A DNA stretch of 64,000 nucleotides, taken from positions 372,001 through 436,000 of the forward strand of contig DASYKT010000011.1 of assembly GCA_035995185.1 (NCBI GenBank), given 5' to 3'. The translations under genes and the position numbers were made by a program. A model generated the notes under the pieces. It had not been told where the DNA came from and did no database searches. It saw only the letters and a program-made list of their open reading frames with translations. Within the stretch, counting starts at the first letter, position 1; each line of letters opens with the position of its first letter. Shown piece by piece: positions 24,135 to 32,473 of this stretch. The stretch is from DASYKT01 sp035995185. GTDB taxonomy: Bacteria > Acidobacteriota > Blastocatellia > Pyrinomonadales > Pyrinomonadaceae.

Positions 24135-24170
24135 TAAAAAGGCTTCGATGGATTTTAACACCGAAGCCTT
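24135..24170 (-). terminator. rho-independent terminator of the second TonB-C gene
   Basis: On the minus strand AAGGCTTCG (24170-24162) pairs with CGAAGCCTT (24147-24139) and is followed by a T-run. Nearly the same stem-loop is reused at 24901-24937. Confidence 0.85.
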
Positions 24171-24195
24171 AGATGCGAAAAATAGGGCTTCGGTT

Positions 24196-24882
24196 TCAGG
24201 GTTTAAAATTAAATTCCACGTACATCGCCTGGGCCACCGGTTTTTGGCTTTTTTTGTGGACCGCGGGCTCAAACTTTATGTCTTCCGCGGCCGCTTTGGC
24301 TGCCTCGTCAAATTCCTTTGGCAGGATGCTGTTGACGCCATTCACCTTCAACGTTCCATCGGGATAAAATATTATGAGCACGGCCACTTTGTCTTTATAT
24401 TTCTCGGCGCGCTGGCTTTCCGGATAAACCGCCGGGGGCAGAAGAGTTATCTTCGGCTTTTTAACGTTCGGGTCGCTTTCATCAAAAACCAGCGTGATAG
24501 TAAATGTCACCGTCACATCTATCGGCGCCGGAACGCCTCCATTCTTTGCCGGCTTGAAATAAAGTTTCCGGACGGAATCCATCAACGCCTCGGATACACC
24601 TTCGGGCAAACCCTCGATCAATTTAACGTTGCGGACCTTCCCGTCTTCTCCCAGCGTAAAACTGACGACAGCTTTTCCTTCTATCCCTTTCTTGCGCGCA
24701 TTTTCAGGGTAATTGAAATCCGGTCCGCCGGGAATTTCGGGCGGTTCCGTGATCAGGGCGGACTCGAATTTGTAGATATAACGAAACGACACGTTTTGAG
24801 CCGCAGCGCATACCGCCGAAGACAAAACGATCAGGGCCGCAAGCGCGACCGGACGGACAAACACAGGCATTCGAATTTTCAT
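24196..24882 (-). CDS. secreted protein with two TonB C-terminal domains
   Basis: 228 residues. Signal peptide about 1-28 (PVALAALIVLSSAVCAAAQ). Two TonB-C-like units: the first about 50-132 (FNYPENARKKGIEGKAVVSF, SVRKLYFKPAKNGG, VTFTITLVF), the second about 145-228 (AVYPESQRAEKYKDKVAVLI, AAAEDIKFEPAVHKKSQ, MYVEFNFKP). No transmembrane anchor or Pro-rich spacer, so it is probably a periplasmic binding module rather than an ExbBD-coupled TonB. Confidence 0.82.
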   Translation of the reverse strand: MKIRMPVFVRPVALAALIVLSSAVCAAAQNVSFRYIYKFESALITEPPEIPGGPDFNYPENARKKGIEGKAVVSFTLGEDGKVRNVKLIEGLPEGVSEALMDSVRKLYFKPAKNGGVPAPIDVTVTFTITLVFDESDPNVKKPKITLLPPAVYPESQRAEKYKDKVAVLIIFYPDGTLKVNGVNSILPKEFDEAAKAAAEDIKFEPAVHKKSQKPVAQAMYVEFNFKP

Positions 24883-24900
24883 TTGTTTCTCCGCAGGAAC

Positions 24901-24937
24901 AAAAAAGGCTTCGAGGATTTTAACTCCCCGAAGCCTT
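24901..24937 (-). terminator. rho-independent terminator of the clpC-like gene
   Basis: AAGGCTTCG/CGAAGCCTT stem (one internal mismatch when extended), followed on the minus strand by a run of six T. Sequence shared with the terminator at 24135, including the loop GATTTTAA. Confidence 0.85.
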
Positions 24938-24962
24938 CTAAAACAAGCGAAATGTTTATACC

Positions 24963-27242
24963 TTAGTTAAGGCTAAAAGCATCCACGGGTTTGACCGTGA
25001 TCTCGCCCTCCGTGTCGTCAACCACAAAACGCGAAGCCGTTTTCCACATGGTCGTGATCGGCAGCTTTACCTTTTCATCGATATAACGTTTTAGAAAACG
25101 CGCCCCGTAGGTCGTGCTAAACCCTTTTTCGGTAAGCAGATCCACTGCGTTTTCGGTGACCTCGATGAACTTGTTTTGTTTTTCCATCTGCTTGGTCAGC
25201 TTTTTGATATAAAGCCGCGCTATTTCGCGAACTTCGTCCATCGTCAAGGGCGAAAATATCACTATCTCGTCTATGCGGTTACGAAATTCCGCTGAGAACC
25301 GGTTCTCGGCAGCTTTCATCACATCGCTTTTGATGGCCTTCATATCGCCGAGAGACTTCGTGCCGAAACCGAGCGGTTTTTCGTACTTCTTGAAATTCTC
25401 GCTCCCCAGGTTCGAGGTCATTATGACGATCGCGTCGGAAAGATAAACTTTCTTGCCGCGTCCGTCGGTCAGCCAGCCTTCGTCAAACGCCTGCAAGAAG
25501 ATGTTCATCAAAAACGGCGAAGCTTTTTCCACTTCGTCGAGCAGCAGTACGGTATAAGGATTTTCGCGGAGCTGCTCCGTCAAGATCCCGCCGCGTTCGC
25601 TGCCGACGATGCCGCGCGGCATACCGATGAGTTTTTCGATGCCCACCGTGCCGTCGCCGTATTCGCTCATATCGATGCGTACCATCTTGTGTTCGTCGCC
25701 GAACATAAATTCAGCGACGGCCTTGGCCAGCTCGGTTTTGCCGACACCCGTCGGGCCGAGAAACAGCAGGACGCCATCCGGCTTGTAGTGATTTTCTTTG
25801 AGCGGGCCTTTATTAAGCCGCAGACGCTGCGCCACGGAACCAACCGCGGCCTTTTGCCCGACGACGCGCTTGCCCAGCTCCTCTTCCATGATCTTGAAAC
25901 GATCGTTGGTGTCGCGGTAGATCATATCGCGCGGAATACGCGATTCCTGCGAGATGACATCGATGATGTGCTCGGATTTTACCTGCAGCTCGCTGGACTC
26001 ATTGATCTCAACCTTGACCGAGGCCGTATCGAGCCAGCCGATGGCTTTATCCGGAAGGTGAAGATTGCGGATATATTTCGGGGCCATTTCGAGCGCCGTG
26101 TCGATGGCCTCGTCCGTGATCTCGACCGAGTAATTTTTTTCCAGCCGCTGACGCAATCCCAACAAAATTTCACGGGTCTCGTCGATGGTCGGTTCGACCA
26201 CCTTGACCAGGCGGAACCTGCGGGCCAGAGCTTCGTCCTCAGCGATGGATTCCTTGTATTCGTTGAGCGTGGTCGCGCCGATGATGCGCATCTCGCCGCG
26301 CGCCAGCGCCGATTTGAACATATTCGCCGCATCGGACGATGTTCCCAGCGCCGCGCCCGCACCGATGATGGTGTGAGCTTCGTCGATAAAGAGGATCATA
26401 TTATCGCGCTCTTTTACTTCATCGATAATGCCCTTGATACGCTCTTCAAACATACCGCGCAGCATCGTGCCGGCGACCAGGCCGCCCATCTGAAGCTGTA
26501 CGATATGCGAATTTCTTAACCGGGCCGGTAATTTTTCCGGCTCGAGTTCTATCATGCGCGCCAATCCTTCGACCACGGCGGTTTTACCGACGCCGGGTTC
26601 GCCCACAAGCATGGGCGAATTGGAACGCTCTTTGTGACAGAGGATCTCGATCATCTGCCGTATTTCCTGAGCGCGTCCGATGGTCGGCGGAAGTTTGTCC
26701 TGCCGCGCCATCTTGTTTAGAGAAACACCGAAATGTTTCAGATAGGAGGGAAGCTCATATTTGCGCCGGACGCGCTCTTCCTCCTGTTCCTTTTTCTTGA
26801 TGCGAGTGCGCACGTTGGCGGCCAGCTCTTCCGAGCTTACCCCCAGATTCTGCAAGACCTCATTGAGCAGGCTGCGCTCATCGGTCGAGAGAACATAAAA
26901 GAGGTCGCTCGATTCAATGGTGCGTCTCCCCTGCGAACGCGCGCGGTCCATCGCGCGCTTAAAGAGATCGGTCGTTTCAGGTGCGATGCGAAATCCTTTG
27001 CCGGTGTGCGCGCGGCTGGCATCGATACGTTTTTCCAGCAGCAGCTTCACATAGCGCGGGTCCACGGAAAGATCGCGCAGGGTGGCATCGAAGAGATCTT
27101 TCTCCTCATCAGCCAGCGCGACCAACACGTGCTCCACGGAGATATAATTCTGGTCGCGGCGTTTGGATTCTCCCAACGCGTTTTCCAGTATCTTTCGCCC
27201 GCTATCGCTGAATTTATCTTTATATGCTTCTAAGTCGGTCAT
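24963..27242 (-). CDS. ClpC/ClpA-type AAA+ unfoldase
   Basis: 759 residues. The Clp-N double repeat (1-150: FSDSGRKILENALGES, YISVEHVLVALADEE) precedes D1 with Walker A GEPGVGKTAVVEG near 213 and Walker B ILFIDEAHT near 282, and D2 with GPTGVGKTELAKAVA near 487 and VLLLDEVEKA near 561. There is no long coiled-coil M domain, separating it from ClpB, and the short ClpC UVR segment is also not evident. KPLGFG near 618 sits where the ClpP-docking LGF/IGF loop lies, so it probably feeds ClpP. Unfolds substrates for proteolysis. Part of the minus-strand stress cluster with grpE, clpB and hsp20. Confidence 0.88.
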   Translation of the reverse strand: MTDLEAYKDKFSDSGRKILENALGESKRRDQNYISVEHVLVALADEEKDLFDATLRDLSVDPRYVKLLLEKRIDASRAHTGKGFRIAPETTDLFKRAMDRARSQGRRTIESSDLFYVLSTDERSLLNEVLQNLGVSSEELAANVRTRIKKKEQEEERVRRKYELPSYLKHFGVSLNKMARQDKLPPTIGRAQEIRQMIEILCHKERSNSPMLVGEPGVGKTAVVEGLARMIELEPEKLPARLRNSHIVQLQMGGLVAGTMLRGMFEERIKGIIDEVKERDNMILFIDEAHTIIGAGAALGTSSDAANMFKSALARGEMRIIGATTLNEYKESIAEDEALARRFRLVKVVEPTIDETREILLGLRQRLEKNYSVEITDEAIDTALEMAPKYIRNLHLPDKAIGWLDTASVKVEINESSELQVKSEHIIDVISQESRIPRDMIYRDTNDRFKIMEEELGKRVVGQKAAVGSVAQRLRLNKGPLKENHYKPDGVLLFLGPTGVGKTELAKAVAEFMFGDEHKMVRIDMSEYGDGTVGIEKLIGMPRGIVGSERGGILTEQLRENPYTVLLLDEVEKASPFLMNIFLQAFDEGWLTDGRGKKVYLSDAIVIMTSNLGSENFKKYEKPLGFGTKSLGDMKAIKSDVMKAAENRFSAEFRNRIDEIVIFSPLTMDEVREIARLYIKKLTKQMEKQNKFIEVTENAVDLLTEKGFSTTYGARFLKRYIDEKVKLPITTMWKTASRFVVDDTEGEITVKPVDAFSLN

Positions 27243-27450
27243 TATTTTATTATTACTCCTAAATTATCCAATCCCTTAGATGCCGGCAGCAGGGGGGAAA
27301 TCTGCCTAAAAACATCTTAACATTTAGCATCTAAAATCACCTACGGTTTGTTTTCCAAAATACATTGCTTTGCGCTTTTACCTCATCTTTAAAACGCCTG
27401 CAATTTTGTTGCCAAAGTTTGCAGCTTTTACGGCCTAAAATGGCTCCTAT

Positions 27451-27565
27451 CCCTGGGAGCGTGAGGCTGTGCCTGCAAAACGCTACTTGTCGCGCTGCTA
27501 AAAACAATAAACCTGAGAGTTAGATCGCTGCGCGATCTTGCAGGCACAGCCTCCCGCTCCCAGGG
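27451..27565 (-). repeat. nested inverted repeat between grpE and the clpC-like gene
   Basis: Arms 27451-27476 and 27540-27565 are complementary with one mismatch (core GGAGCGTGAGGCTGTGCC). A second perfect hairpin AGATCGC/GCGATCT lies inside at 27522-27538. No coding potential. The remaining 27243-27450 stretch shows no gene. Confidence 0.8.
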
Positions 27566-27582
27566 TTACCGCCGATTTTCTT

Positions 27583-28281
27583 TTATTTTCCTTTTCCCAC
27601 CTGTACCCTGGCCGGCCTTAACAGGCGCTCGCCAAATTTGTAACCGCGGCTAAATTCCGCGGTAATTCGCCCGTCATTTTCCGGATCGCTCGGCACCATT
27701 TCGATCGCATCGTGAATTTCCGGATTAAACTCCGCACCGACGGATTCGACGGCCTCGACACCGACGCTGGCCAGCGCCTGTTCGAACGAGCGCGCCGTGC
27801 CTTTTACACCCTCGAGCAAATGCTCGAAAGAAGCGTCGGTTTCACTGGCGATGATCGCGCGGTTCAGATTGTCGAGAACCGGCAATAGCGACGTCAGAAA
27901 GTTTGCCTGCTTTTCGTTGGCCTGCTGACCGAGAGATTTTTTCAAGCGCTCGCGCATCTCAGCCGTTTCGCGCTCCAGACCTTTTTTGGCGTCATCGAAT
28001 CGTTTTTGCACTTCCGAAAGTTTTGTCTCGGCGGCTTCACAGCGCGTTTTCAGGTTGCTCAAATCGGTTTCGAGCTTGACAACTTCCGGAGCTTTGACCG
28101 GCGCCTTTTCGGGCGCGGCCGCCGCGGCTTCGACCTGCCCGGCATCGTTTATTTTGATGCGCCGTTTGTCGTTCACCCGCATTTCTTCTTCGGCATTACC
28201 GGCATCGTCACGCGGCTGCTGCTCGTCGTTTTCCTCAAATTTATCCATCACGATCTTATTAAAAATTCCTTTATTAAACAT
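27583..28281 (-). CDS. grpE: nucleotide exchange factor GrpE
   Basis: 232 residues. Acidic, Gln-rich start followed by Ala/Pro linker, then the long dimer coiled coil (about 75-145: LKTRCEAAETKLSEVQKRFD, ERLKKSLGQQANEKQANFL) with LLPVLDNLNRAI near 146, and the C-terminal beta wing with GVKGTARSFEQAL, PEIHDAIEMVPSD and GYKFGERLLRPARVQVGKG, the GrpE signature. GrpE exchanges ADP on DnaK. The start is either ATG 28281 (AAGAAG 6 bases upstream) or ATG 28248; I prefer 28281 weakly. dnaK is not in the window. Confidence 0.92.
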   Translation of the reverse strand: MFNKGIFNKIVMDKFEENDEQQPRDDAGNAEEEMRVNDKRRIKINDAGQVEAAAAAPEKAPVKAPEVVKLETDLSNLKTRCEAAETKLSEVQKRFDDAKKGLERETAEMRERLKKSLGQQANEKQANFLTSLLPVLDNLNRAIIASETDASFEHLLEGVKGTARSFEQALASVGVEAVESVGAEFNPEIHDAIEMVPSDPENDGRITAEFSRGYKFGERLLRPARVQVGKGK

Positions 28282-28308
28282 TGCTGACTTCTTTATTGCT
28301 TAGTGCTT

Positions 28309-28390
28309 TTCGTGTGTTTCGTGGTTAAGTCACGGTCTCATTATTCAGCTGATAAAAGTTAACCACGAATTACACTAAACGCACGAAACA
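28309..28390 (-). repeat. dispersed CCACGAAT-type hairpin repeat, copy 4
   Basis: GTGTTTCGTGGTTAA and TTAACCACGAATTACAC arms separated by about 27 bases, between clpB and grpE. Same family as copies at 2690, 7963 and 18431. Confidence 0.7.
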
Positions 28391-28412
28391 TATCGTTCTT
28401 CGGAATATGCCG

Positions 28413-31013
28413 TCAAGCCGTCGCGCCGGCCACTTCTTCCGGTATAAATTTCAACTCGCCGTTTTCCGCGGTCACATGCACGGTTTGCCCGGCCGCAATT
28501 TCGCCTTTTAGTATCTTCACCGCCAGCGGATTTTGCACCAGCGTCTGAATAGCGCGTTTTAGCGGACGTGCGCCGTAAACCGGGTCATAGCCTGCATTTA
28601 CCAGCAGTTCCTTGGCCGGATCGTCCAGGGTGATATTCACTCCGCGGTCCGCCAAAAGCTCGCGCAGTTTTTCGAGCTGTATCTCGATAATACTCGCGAT
28701 CTGGTCTTTGCCCAGCTGGCCAAAGACCACAATGTCGTCAATGCGGTTCAAAAATTCCGGCTTGAAATGATCGCGCAGTACCTGCAAAACCATTTCGCGG
28801 ATCTCGCTGCTGCTGCCTTCCGAGGCTTGTATCTCGCGCGAGCCCAGATTGCTGGTCATTATCAAAACCGTGTTCTTAAAATCGACCGTACGCCCTTTGG
28901 AATCGGTCAGGCGGCCGTCATCCAGTATTTGCAGCAGTATATTGAAAACGTCAGGGTGCGCTTTTTCGATCTCGTCAAAAAGCACCACGCTATACGGACG
29001 GCGGCGGACGGCTTCGGTCAATTGGCCGCCTTCATCGTAGCCGACGTATCCCGGCGGCGCGCCGATCATGCGCGAGACGGCGTGTTTTTCCATGTACTCG
29101 CTCATGTCGAGGCGGATCATCGCGCGTTCGTCGTCAAATAAAAATTCAGCCAGCGCGCGGGCGGTTTCGGTTTTACCGACACCGGTCGGACCGAGAAAAA
29201 TGAACGAGCCTACGGGGCGATTTGCGTCCTGCAAGCCGGCACGGGCGCGGCGCACGGCGTTGGCCACGGCGGTCAATGCTTCGTCCTGCCCGATCACGCG
29301 ATCGCGCAGGCGGTCTTCCATCGAGACAAGCTTTTGCATCTCGCCTTCGAGCATCTTGGTAACCGGAATGCCGGTCCACTTTGCCACCACTTCCGCGACG
29401 TCCTCTTCGTCGACCTCTTCTTTTAAATAGACGCCCTCTTTTTGCAGTTCGCCGAGGCGTTCCTGTTCTCCGGCCAAAAGTTTTTCCAGCTTGGGAATTT
29501 TGTCGTACTGCAATTCCGAGGCGCGGGCCAGATCTCCGGCCTGCCGTGCCTGCTCAAATTCCAATTTGGTTTTTTCGAGCTGCTCTTTGGCCTCGCGCAT
29601 TTTCTGGATCTCTTCTTTTTCTGCCTGCCACTTGGCCTTCATCGCGGAAGATCTTTCCTTCAAATTAGCGATGCGTTTTTCGATGTCGTTCAGACGCTCT
29701 TTCGATTTTTCATCGGTCTCACGGTTAAGCGCCTCTCGTTCTATCTCAAGCTGCAGGATCTCGCGCTCAAGTTCGTCGATCTCCTGCGGCAGGGAATCGA
29801 TCTCGATCCGAAGTTTTGAAGCTGCTTCGTCGATCAGGTCGATAGCCTTATCCGGCAGGAAACGATCCGTGATATAGCGGTGCGAAAGCGTGGCGGCGGC
29901 CACGATCGCAGAATCTTTGATGCGTACACCATGATGAACTTCGTAGCGTTCTTTTAATCCGCGCAAAATCGCAATCGTGTCTTCCACATTCGGCTCGCCG
30001 ACATAAACTTGCTGGAAACGGCGCTCTAACGCAGCGTCTTTTTCGATGTATTTCTGATATTCGTTGAGCGTGGTCGCCCCGACGCATTTCAGCAGGCCCC
30101 GCGCCAACGCCGGTTTTAACATATTCGAAGCGTCGATCGCGCCTTCCGAAGCGCCAGCGCCGACCAGCGTGTGCAGCTCATCGATAAAAAGAATGATCTG
30201 GCCGTTGGCGTTTTCCATCTCTTTTAGCACCGCTTTCAAACGGTCTTCGAATTCGCCGCGATATTTTGCGCCGGCCAGCATTGCGCCCAGGTCGAGCGAA
30301 ACCAAACGCTTGTTTTTTAGCGTGTCCGGAACGTCACCGGAAATAATTCTTTGGGCCAGGCCCTCGACGATGGCGGTTTTACCCACGCCGGGTTCGCCGA
30401 TCAAAACCGGATTGTTCTTGGTGCGTCGCGAAAGCACCTGGATGGTGCGGCGGATCTCGTCGTCACGGCCGATGACGGGGTCGAGCTTTCCTTTGCGGGC
30501 GGATTCCGTCAGGTCCACCGCGTATTTGTCGAGCGCCTGAAAATTTTCTTCCGCGTTGGGATCGGTGATGCGCGTGCCGCCGCGGATCTGATCGATGACT
30601 TTCTGGATGTCTTCGCTGCTGATACCATGAGAGCGCAAAATGCCGCCTGCTTCGCCAGCTTTTTCCTCGGCGATGGCCAGCAGGACGTGCTCGGTCGAGA
30701 CGTAATCGTCCTTCATCGTCTCAGCATGTTTTTGCGCGACATTAAAAACGTCAGAAGTGCGAGAGCTGAAAAACTGCTGGCCGCCCGAAACTTTCGGCAG
30801 GCGTTCAATGGCTTTTTCAACCTCGTTCAAAACGGTCTGCGGAATGGCGCCGATCTTGCCCAGTATCGGGCGTACCACGCTTTCTTCCTGGCTCATCATC
30901 GCCGCCAGAAAATGCTCGGGTTCCACCTGTTGATTCTGGTGTTTTTCGGCGATCTCGATAGCCGATTGAACGGCTTCCTGGCCCCGCAGTGTTAATCTCT
31001 CTAAACGTATCAT
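28413..31013 (-). CDS. clpB: ATP-dependent chaperone ClpB
   Basis: 866 residues, full length. Clp-N domain (1-145), D1 with GEPGVGKTAIVEGLAQ near 202 and LFIDELHTLVGAG near 275, a long coiled-coil M domain (about 400-530: EIDELEREILQLEIEREAL, KAKWQAEKEEIQKMREAKEQ), then D2 with GPTGVGKTETARALA near 606 and VVLFDEIEKAHPDV near 676. No ClpP loop. Disaggregates protein together with DnaK-DnaJ-GrpE; grpE follows it on the same strand and hsp20 precedes it. Confidence 0.96.
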   Translation of the reverse strand: MIRLERLTLRGQEAVQSAIEIAEKHQNQQVEPEHFLAAMMSQEESVVRPILGKIGAIPQTVLNEVEKAIERLPKVSGGQQFFSSRTSDVFNVAQKHAETMKDDYVSTEHVLLAIAEEKAGEAGGILRSHGISSEDIQKVIDQIRGGTRITDPNAEENFQALDKYAVDLTESARKGKLDPVIGRDDEIRRTIQVLSRRTKNNPVLIGEPGVGKTAIVEGLAQRIISGDVPDTLKNKRLVSLDLGAMLAGAKYRGEFEDRLKAVLKEMENANGQIILFIDELHTLVGAGASEGAIDASNMLKPALARGLLKCVGATTLNEYQKYIEKDAALERRFQQVYVGEPNVEDTIAILRGLKERYEVHHGVRIKDSAIVAAATLSHRYITDRFLPDKAIDLIDEAASKLRIEIDSLPQEIDELEREILQLEIEREALNRETDEKSKERLNDIEKRIANLKERSSAMKAKWQAEKEEIQKMREAKEQLEKTKLEFEQARQAGDLARASELQYDKIPKLEKLLAGEQERLGELQKEGVYLKEEVDEEDVAEVVAKWTGIPVTKMLEGEMQKLVSMEDRLRDRVIGQDEALTAVANAVRRARAGLQDANRPVGSFIFLGPTGVGKTETARALAEFLFDDERAMIRLDMSEYMEKHAVSRMIGAPPGYVGYDEGGQLTEAVRRRPYSVVLFDEIEKAHPDVFNILLQILDDGRLTDSKGRTVDFKNTVLIMTSNLGSREIQASEGSSSEIREMVLQVLRDHFKPEFLNRIDDIVVFGQLGKDQIASIIEIQLEKLRELLADRGVNITLDDPAKELLVNAGYDPVYGARPLKRAIQTLVQNPLAVKILKGEIAAGQTVHVTAENGELKFIPEEVAGATA

Positions 31014-31040
31014 CGTAATTCTCTATTATGACTTATCGCT

Positions 31041-31087
31041 GTTGAATGCGGAAAAGGAAATAAGAATTTCCCCGGTCCGCATTCAAC
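31041..31087 (-). other. long hairpin between hsp20 and clpB
   Basis: GTTGAATGCGGA (31041-31052) and TCCGCATTCAAC (31076-31087) are perfect complements, with a second inner pair GGAAAT/ATTTCC (31056-31061, 31066-31071). No T-run follows in either direction. It may be a processing or attenuation structure in an hsp20-clpB transcript, or a small repeat. Confidence 0.65.
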
Positions 31088-31100
31088 AAATCTTACCTTA

Positions 31101-31577
31101 TTAAGCGTTAGCCGAGTTGGCCTGCTCTGCGCCCTGCTTTTTACCGCTGATCTCTATCTTGCGGGCTTTGGTTTCTTCACGTTTCGGCAGCGTGATCTTC
31201 AAAACGCCGTTGTCAAAATCGGCGCTTGCTTCATCACCGGTAACCGTCCGCGGCAGCGTAAAGGAACGCGTGAAAGAACCGTAAGAACGTTCTATCCGGT
31301 GATAGTTGTCCTTTTCTTCTTTCTTTTCGAATTTACGCTCGCCTTTGATGGTAACCACGTTATTCTCGATGGAAACGTCGACCTCATCGGCCTTCATTCC
31401 CGGAAGCTCGGCTTCGAGCACGATCTTGTCGTCGTTTTCAAAGACATCGACGCTGGGCGACCAGACGCCGCGGGCAATTTCTTCACCGCTGCCTTTGAAG
31501 GGGTCGATGAAAACGCGGCTCAATTCATCATGCAAACTTCTTAATTCACGAAACGGGTCATATTTAACTATGTTCAT
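31101..31577 (-). CDS. small heat-shock protein Hsp20/alpha-crystallin family
   Basis: 158 residues from ATG 31577 with AGGAG 7 bases upstream; the earlier ATG at 31592 would include the RBS. N-terminal MNIVKYDPFRELRSLHDELSR is typical of bacterial Hsp20. The alpha-crystallin domain (about 44-140) shows WSPSVDVFENDDKIVLEAEL, NNVVTIKGERKF, SYGSFTRSFTLPR and DNGVLKITLPK. Binds unfolding proteins and hands them to ClpB/DnaK, which fits its place ahead of clpB. Confidence 0.95.
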   Translation of the reverse strand: MNIVKYDPFRELRSLHDELSRVFIDPFKGSGEEIARGVWSPSVDVFENDDKIVLEAELPGMKADEVDVSIENNVVTIKGERKFEKKEEKDNYHRIERSYGSFTRSFTLPRTVTGDEASADFDNGVLKITLPKREETKARKIEISGKKQGAEQANSANA

Positions 31578-31615
31578 ACTAATTCTCCTCAAAATAAATT
31601 CATTGAGATCCAGGT

Positions 31616-31640
31616 CAGTAAGGCAAAATTCATCTTACTG
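31616..31640 (-). promoter_or_regulatory. 5' UTR hairpin of hsp20
   Basis: CAGTAAG (31616-31622) and CTTACTG (31634-31640) pair across 11 bases in the leader between the promoter and the RBS. Possible thermosensor element; too short to assign to a known thermometer family. Confidence 0.4.
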
Positions 31641-31651
31641 AGTCTTTAAAG

Positions 31652-31680
31652 ATAATAAAATATGAGTGTAGGCTTGTCAA
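31652..31680 (-). promoter_or_regulatory. sigma70-type promoter of hsp20
   Basis: Minus strand TTGACA (31680-31675), 17-base spacer, TATTAT (31657-31652). Near-perfect consensus. No CIRCE inverted repeat was seen around it. Confidence 0.75.
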
Positions 31681-31804
31681 GTCTGGGCGAGAGGCCTTAA
31701 AAGGCAATAAAATGAAGTTTGCATTAATTTTTAGTGGCACTAAGAGGCCAAGTCGGTTATATTTATCAACGCACCCAACACCTTGCCGAGGCCAATTGAA
31801 ACGA

Positions 31805-32473
31805 ATGGAATATTTCGCTTACGAGGCAGACGGGATAGATTATCAGCGTTTTAAGATCATCTATTCACCAAAAAGAGCAATTTTATTTGTAGCTATCTTT
31901 GTGATCGGCCTATTTCTCTTTTTGCGCTCGTTTGGGTTTATAGCCTTCGAATACAATTGGTTATCAACACAGGGAAATCATCAATCTAAAAGCTGGATCG
32001 AAAAAAAGCGCTATAACGAAGCCATGACATTCGGCAAAATAACGAGCAACACCAATGATAGAACCAGTGATACGAAGGATAAAGATGAGTTCTGGTCGGC
32101 GTCGATAAATTCAAGTCCAAAAGAAGACTGGTTTTCGCGATGTGTTACGGATTCGGATTGTTTGAAAAGGGCGATCGAAAATGAGCTGGCGAAAAACTCC
32201 GGCAACTCTGATTTTTCCGGCCTGGAGTCGGTCGAGGTCCAATCCGCCGAAATGTCAGGAGGATATTGGATCCCCTTTTTTAAAGATGGAAATTTGTCTT
32301 ATGAGGTCTCATTAAACATAGACTCGGAATTGGATAAATACCAGGGCAATTTTTCCGGGAAAATAGATTTTATCGTGTATGGCCCTTGTTCCGGCGTGCA
32401 CCTGAAGAAAGCACTTTATGAAAAAGTTGCGAAAGCTGTTTCCGCGTCGATAATCAAAGACTTAAAAGAATGA
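31805..32473 (+). CDS. hypothetical membrane protein
   Basis: 222 residues from ATG 31805 (MEYFAYEADGIDYQRFK); an upstream in-frame ATG at 31712 adds 31 residues with no domain character. One membrane span at about 25-44 (AILFVAIFVIGLFLFLRSFG). The outside part contains CVTDSDC near 115, CS near the end and a mixed beta stretch to residue 215. Not recognised. It shares the ATGA overlap with the following permease gene, so it may be co-translated, but no functional link is known. Confidence 0.6.
   Translation: MEYFAYEADGIDYQRFKIIYSPKRAILFVAIFVIGLFLFLRSFGFIAFEYNWLSTQGNHQSKSWIEKKRYNEAMTFGKITSNTNDRTSDTKDKDEFWSASINSSPKEDWFSRCVTDSDCLKRAIENELAKNSGNSDFSGLESVEVQSAEMSGGYWIPFFKDGNLSYEVSLNIDSELDKYQGNFSGKIDFIVYGPCSGVHLKKALYEKVAKAVSASIIKDLKE

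Noticed and set aside
31560..31700. CIRCE element for hsp20/clpB
   Set aside because: GAGTGTA is present but the required inverted partner at nine bases is not.
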